A DNA stretch of 36,320 bases from DATMYQ01 sp035560935 (GTDB lineage Bacteria > Bacillota > Negativicutes > Sporomusales > Sporomusaceae). Numbering within the stretch: position 1 is the stretch's first letter; each line of letters starts with the position of its first letter. Where the stretch lies: assembly GCA_035560935.1 (NCBI GenBank), contig DATMYQ010000274.1, forward strand, positions 1-36,320, in the 5' to 3' direction. The notes below the pieces were generated by a model. That model did no database searches, had not been told where the DNA came from, and saw only the letters and a list, made by a program, of their open reading frames with translations. The position numbers and the translations under genes are program-made. Below, piece after piece: positions 32,741 through 36,320 of the stretch.

Positions 32741-33215
32741 CTGAGCCACAGGCTGAACGGAGACGGTACCACCACCATCCTGATCATCACGGCCGCTTTT
32801 GTCCCCTTGTTTAAACAAATGGGATTAAAACTGTCCAATTTGGCGATGCTGATTATTCTGCCCTGCGGTTTGGGCAACTGTCTGCCCTGGGGCGGACCGC
32901 TGGCACGTGCGGCGGCTGTGCTCAATCTGGAAGTAAACGATTTGTTTGTGGCGATGCTGCCGGTGCTCGGCGCTTCCTTTATCTACGTGTTTTTTATGGC
33001 CTACATTATGGGGAAAAACGAGCGGAAACGGCTTGGCCTCGTTTATGGGACAGGCGCTGCGCTATGCAAACCCCACCGTCGCCTGGCTGTTTTTGTTAAT
33101 GGACCGAACCGAAATGAGTTTTGGCGAATATCAGAAAGAATTCTTTAAATGGTCATTGCCGATGTTTTTCATTTTTATCATTACCGCGATTCTTACCGGA
33201 CAGCTCCCTCTATAG
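32741..33215 (+). pseudogene. remnant of a CitMHS-type citrate/metal transporter
   Basis: The frame starting at 32741 reads LNGDGTTTILIITAAFVPL and NCLPWGGPLARAAAVLNLEV, which strongly resembles the core of CitMHS divalent-metal/citrate transporters (typical DGTTT and LPWGGPTARA text). It lacks the N-terminal part and has no start codon or ribosome site at the homologous boundary. At about 33030-33045 the similarity moves to another frame, which reads ALRYANPTVAWLFLLMDRTE and ends ILTGQLPL* at 33215. A 5' deletion plus a frameshift or internal join is the simplest explanation. An upstream in-frame stop is at 32732-32734. Confidence 0.75.
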
Positions 33216-33312
33216 ATTCACCGGGATATTTCTCTCCCATCCGGTTCCACCGGCACCCTGCTAAAACAGCGCACAAAGATTCGTGCATATATCCAGGGTC
33301 TCTTATCCGCAA

Positions 33313-33340
33313 AAAAAGACCAGCTCCGCCTGGTCTTTTT
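33313..33340. terminator. bidirectional intrinsic terminator
   Basis: AAAAAGACCAG (33313-33323) pairs with CTGGTCTTTTT (33330-33340) around a six-base loop, with an A-run on one side and a T-run on the other, so it can terminate in both directions. It lies between the transporter remnant (+) and the convergent GGDEF-EAL gene (-). Confidence 0.85.
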
Positions 33341-33418
33341 GCTTTTCTCCGCTGTCTTTAGCTCCTTATCATAGTGACATGTTACTCAAATATTAATTAT
33401 AGATGCTATTTCACCCAT

Positions 33419-35794
33419 TCACGCATGTTCCTGCAGAAACTGGATCGCCGCTTGATCCGGTAATGGTTTACTGAAAAAATAGCCCTGAATGAGATCGCAC
33501 CGGCTTTTGGTCAAACAATTCAGCTGTTCCCTTGTCTCCACACCTTCCGCAACCACATTCATTTTCATACTGTGGGCCATATTCACGATATTTTTCATCA
33601 TCACCGGCGGCTTGTTATCCGTTATAATCATGTCAATAAAGGATTTATCAATTTTCAGAGTTTGAACCGGCAGCCGATGCAGGTAAGTCAGCGAGGAGTA
33701 GCCTGTACCGAAATCGTCCAATGCCAGCCTTACCCCTAGCGCATTGATATCGTGCAGAATACGTAAAGTTCCATCGATCGAAGGAATGAGAGCGCTCTCC
33801 GTTATTTCCATTTCCAGTTGGTCCGGGCTGATCCGGAAGCATTCCAATGTCTCACCAACCATATTGCCGAACCTCTCACTCGCCAGTTGATATGGCGATA
33901 CATTGACTGCAACACGGACGTTTTCCAAACCATTTCTATTCAATTTTTCAGCAAACTGACAGGCTTCCCGGATCACCCATTGCCCAATGGAGTGAATCAG
34001 TCCGCTCTTTTCCGCCAAAGGAATAAAACGCATTGGCGCTATCATACCGTGCTGAGGACTGGACCAGCGAAGCAATGCTTCAAAACCAACGACGGCATGA
34101 TTTTTCGTCGATACCTGCGGCTGATACATTATCGACAATTCGCCCTGTTCCAGCGCGAATCGCAAACTGCTCGTCAAGACGATCTGTTCGTAGGTTTCCA
34201 TTTGCATCGAAGGATCATAAAACCGCCAGCAATTTTTACCTGCCCTTTTGGCCACATACATCGCATTATCGGCATTCTTGAAGATTTCTTCGGAGGTATC
34301 TCCATCATCAGGAAAGATGGCAATTCCAACGCTGGCCGAGGTATGCAGCCGCATCGCCAAAATATCATAATCATACTGAAGCGCTCTAATGATCCGATCG
34401 GCAGCGTCCGCCAATTCCCGGCGACTTCGCATTTTTGACAGGACAATAAACTCATCGCCGCCTACCCGCGCAACCAACGCACCGCTTTCCACTTCAGACA
34501 CAATCAGGGCCGCTGCCGAAATAATCAGCGCATCACCGCGCTTATGGCCGAAGGTATCATTCACCATCTTAAGATCGTCTAAATCAACAAATAAGATGCT
34601 TCCCGCCGCCTCGCCCTGACGGGCTTTTCTCATTTCTGCTTCCAGGCGTTCGTTAAAGCAAGCCCGGTTGGGCAAACCGGTCAGCGCATCCGTCATGGCC
34701 TTGCGGCGATACTCGTCGGTATGCCGGCGCAAGGTTTCTTGTGCCGCTTGGCGTTCCTCAATTTCCTCCTCCAGGCTTGCACTGATTTCTTGTAGTTCGT
34801 TAATACTATCGTGAAGGGCGTTCTCAGTTTTTCTGTGCGTAGTAATGTCGGTGACGAAAGCCGCACGGATAATTTTCCCATTAATCCAGCTGATATTTTT
34901 TCTCTCGGCAAAGAAGTAACGGTCCCGAAGACTGTCGTAACGTTCCCAATGATCCTCAGCGCTGGCGACATTGGAAGCGCAGCATCGAGGGCAGTTTTCA
35001 CATGGTTTTGATAAATTAAACAGTTCATAGCACTTTCGGCCAACCATGCCGGGTCCAACTATTTTATCCTGGCAATAAATCAATGCATAATCATCCAAAT
35101 TCACAACGTAAGCAAGATTACCGACACCACCCACGATACTTTCCAACATGGCCCTTTGCGTTTCAATCAGTTGCAAATGGCTCTCGATCTTGCTTTTGCT
35201 AAGCACCTCACCCACTAAGGGCGATATGGATTCAATGAACGCTACGATCGCTGGTCTAATCTGCCCTGGCTTCGGGTCTGCCAAGTGAAAGAGACCGATG
35301 ATGGCGTTATTGTATACTATAGGAATGACGGCAATACTTTGATAGCCCCATCTTACGCACGCTCCGCGATAGGCCGACCGTTCATCCACCGATAGCGTTT
35401 CCGCAAAGGCTATGGCATCGTTGAGGCACAACGAGCCGGCTTCGTTAATTATCGTTTTATCGCAGGGCAAAAGATTCCCGCTTACGATCCGGGTACAACT
35501 GCAATCCTCATGAGAAACCTGGATCATATTCTCTTCTTCCCAAAAAGCGTGACTGAAGCCTACGTAGGACTGATAGGGAATATGCCCCGTTTCATCCAGC
35601 ACCCTAATGCCTATATACATACAGCCGCTTTCCTGCTGGATCAGAGTGACCACCTTGTCAATGAATTTTTGGGTTGAGCCACTGCTGCTGAACTCACGTA
35701 TCAACCCAAGAGTGGCTTGATTGAACTCTAAGCGCTCATCACATGCATCTTTATCAAAAGCCGCATTGTCACCATCGCCATACACGTAAAACAC
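33419..35794 (-). CDS. GAF-PAS-GGDEF-EAL cyclic-di-GMP turnover protein
   Basis: This 791-residue signalling protein has, in order, a GAF domain (about 35-200, containing HEDCSCTRI), a PAS-like domain (about 212-325, with CENCPRCC at 265-272), a coiled coil (about 325-365), GGDEF (GGDEF at 445-449) and EAL (EAL at 572-574). EAL catalytic landmarks look complete: FEALLRW, EITESAL, LALDDFGTGYSS and VVAEGVE. No RxxD inhibitory site precedes GGDEF at the usual place, so product feedback at the diguanylate cyclase may be missing. It has no membrane segment. The GTG at 35794 has only a weak ribosome site, and the frame stays open for about 50 codons upstream, so the real gene may be longer. It probably both makes and degrades c-di-GMP in response to a ligand sensed by GAF/PAS. 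Confidence 0.92.
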   Translation of the reverse strand: MFYVYGDGDNAAFDKDACDERLEFNQATLGLIREFSSSGSTQKFIDKVVTLIQQESGCMYIGIRVLDETGHIPYQSYVGFSHAFWEEENMIQVSHEDCSCTRIVSGNLLPCDKTIINEAGSLCLNDAIAFAETLSVDERSAYRGACVRWGYQSIAVIPIVYNNAIIGLFHLADPKPGQIRPAIVAFIESISPLVGEVLSKSKIESHLQLIETQRAMLESIVGGVGNLAYVVNLDDYALIYCQDKIVGPGMVGRKCYELFNLSKPCENCPRCCASNVASAEDHWERYDSLRDRYFFAERKNISWINGKIIRAAFVTDITTHRKTENALHDSINELQEISASLEEEIEERQAAQETLRRHTDEYRRKAMTDALTGLPNRACFNERLEAEMRKARQGEAAGSILFVDLDDLKMVNDTFGHKRGDALIISAAALIVSEVESGALVARVGGDEFIVLSKMRSRRELADAADRIIRALQYDYDILAMRLHTSASVGIAIFPDDGDTSEEIFKNADNAMYVAKRAGKNCWRFYDPSMQMETYEQIVLTSSLRFALEQGELSIMYQPQVSTKNHAVVGFEALLRWSSPQHGMIAPMRFIPLAEKSGLIHSIGQWVIREACQFAEKLNRNGLENVRVAVNVSPYQLASERFGNMVGETLECFRISPDQLEMEITESALIPSIDGTLRILHDINALGVRLALDDFGTGYSSLTYLHRLPVQTLKIDKSFIDMIITDNKPPVMMKNIVNMAHSMKMNVVAEGVETREQLNCLTKSRCDLIQGYFFSKPLPDQAAIQFLQEHA

Positions 35795-35958
35795 CGCCTT
35801 TTTAATAAGTAGTGCGGGCGGAACATTTTGAAAATTATCGCAATATTTTTTTTCATCAAACCACTTTAAACATAGCGCACCTCCACTTACGCTGTCCAGA
35901 ATTATCTGTCTATTGCAAAGTTCTATTTCTTTTTCATAAAATCCTTTTAAATATTTTT
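35792..35958 (-). other. open upstream extension of the GGDEF-EAL gene, out of frame with its best start
   Basis: The reading frame of the GGDEF-EAL protein continues upstream without a stop for about 50 codons, to a TAA near 35956. The translation is protein-like, for example ILDSVSGGALCLKWFDEKKY. It has no ATG, GTG or TTG upstream of 35794. The best initiation signal, AAAAGGA followed by ATG at 35937, is offset by one base and stops after four codons. One extra A in the A5 run directly after that ATG would join it to the long frame. An A8 run lies further on. Confidence 0.4.
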
Positions 35959-36024
35959 ATTAGCTATCGTAAAATGGCCCACGTCAAAACATTTTGGATT
36001 GCTTACGGGGGAATAATCCTCCTT

Positions 36025-36320
36025 TTAAAAAATCAGTTCTCCTGGTTTATAGCCGTCAGGCAATTCTTCCTCACTTAAAAATTTGAAATTCTCATCACGC
36101 AGTATTGGCAAAAATACTTCATATGGAATCCGGGAAAACTCACTCGCATAATTACTGGCTCCGAACCACTTACCCTCTTTACTGCTCAAATTTAAATCTC
36201 TGGAAAATTTTGTATAATTCGAGCAATCATGTACTACTAAATCCCACTGATCTTCATCGGCGATTTTCATAAATTTCAGCGTTAATTCCCTGCTCCAAAT
36301 CGGAGATATATAACCATGTC
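36025..36320 (-). CDS. unidentified protein, 3' part only (cut by window edge)
   Basis: The frame is open from the right edge to the stop at 36025, giving at least 97 residues that include YISPIWSRELTLKFMKIADE, WDLVVHDCSNYTKFSRDLNL and KWFGASNYASEFSRIPYEVF. It contains conserved-looking aromatic and HDCSN features and an acidic end (FLSEEELPDGYKPGELIF), suggesting the C terminus of a larger soluble enzyme. An internal ATG at 36270 is not a convincing start because coding-like sequence continues beyond it. I do not recognise the family with confidence. Confidence 0.6.
   Translation of the reverse strand, partial: HGYISPIWSRELTLKFMKIADEDQWDLVVHDCSNYTKFSRDLNLSSKEGKWFGASNYASEFSRIPYEVFLPILRDENFKFLSEEELPDGYKPGELIF

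Overview
The window most resembles a diderm Firmicute of the Negativicutes (Sporomusaceae-like). It carries three TonB-dependent outer-membrane receptors, which need an outer membrane. Its signals are Firmicute-like: AGGAGG-type ribosome binding sites, GTG starts, compact operons with ATGA/GTGA overlaps, hairpin-plus-U terminators, ECF vitamin/metal transporters, and the CooT and DUF3842 families. This assignment is inference; no rRNA is present.

Layout. Almost everything from 31850 down to 257 is on the minus strand and reads as consecutive transcription units. (A) 31850-31104: DUF3842 protein and a CooT-type nickel-binding protein, ending in a large hairpin terminator. (B) 30949-13881: a beta-propeller lipoprotein, an ECF substrate subunit fused to a large extracytoplasmic domain, a fused double ECF ATPase, ECF-T, a CobN-like chelatase large subunit split into two genes, a BtuB-like TonB receptor, ChlD-like and ChlI-like chelatase subunits (the latter with a His-rich tail), and an ABC-2 ATPase/permease pair, ending in a terminator. 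(C) 13658-7214: a second TonB receptor, a free-standing ECF S subunit, a class I methyltransferase, an exported FmdE-like protein and a third TonB receptor. (D) A consensus sigma-A promoter and a structured leader, then 6988-257: an O-methyltransferase-like protein, a cytoplasmic FmdE with a zinc ribbon, and a five-gene peptide/nickel-type ABC importer. A small HMA-like gene converges on this operon from the left edge.

Together the genes describe a path across both membranes (TonB receptors, then ECF or Nik/Dpp-type importers) for one or a few related ligands, coupled to a CobN/ChlI/ChlD machine that inserts metal into, or removes it from, tetrapyrroles. No tetrapyrrole biosynthesis gene is present. 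My preferred reading is therefore salvage or remodelling of an imported metallo-tetrapyrrole or metal complex, with nickel, cobalt or iron as candidate metals, rather than de novo cofactor synthesis. The ligand cannot be read from the sequence.

Right of 32.4 kb the theme ends. There is a small hypothetical gene, a decayed CitMHS-type transporter remnant, a GAF-PAS-GGDEF-EAL c-di-GMP protein whose upstream region looks frameshifted, and the 3' part of an unidentified gene cut by the window edge.
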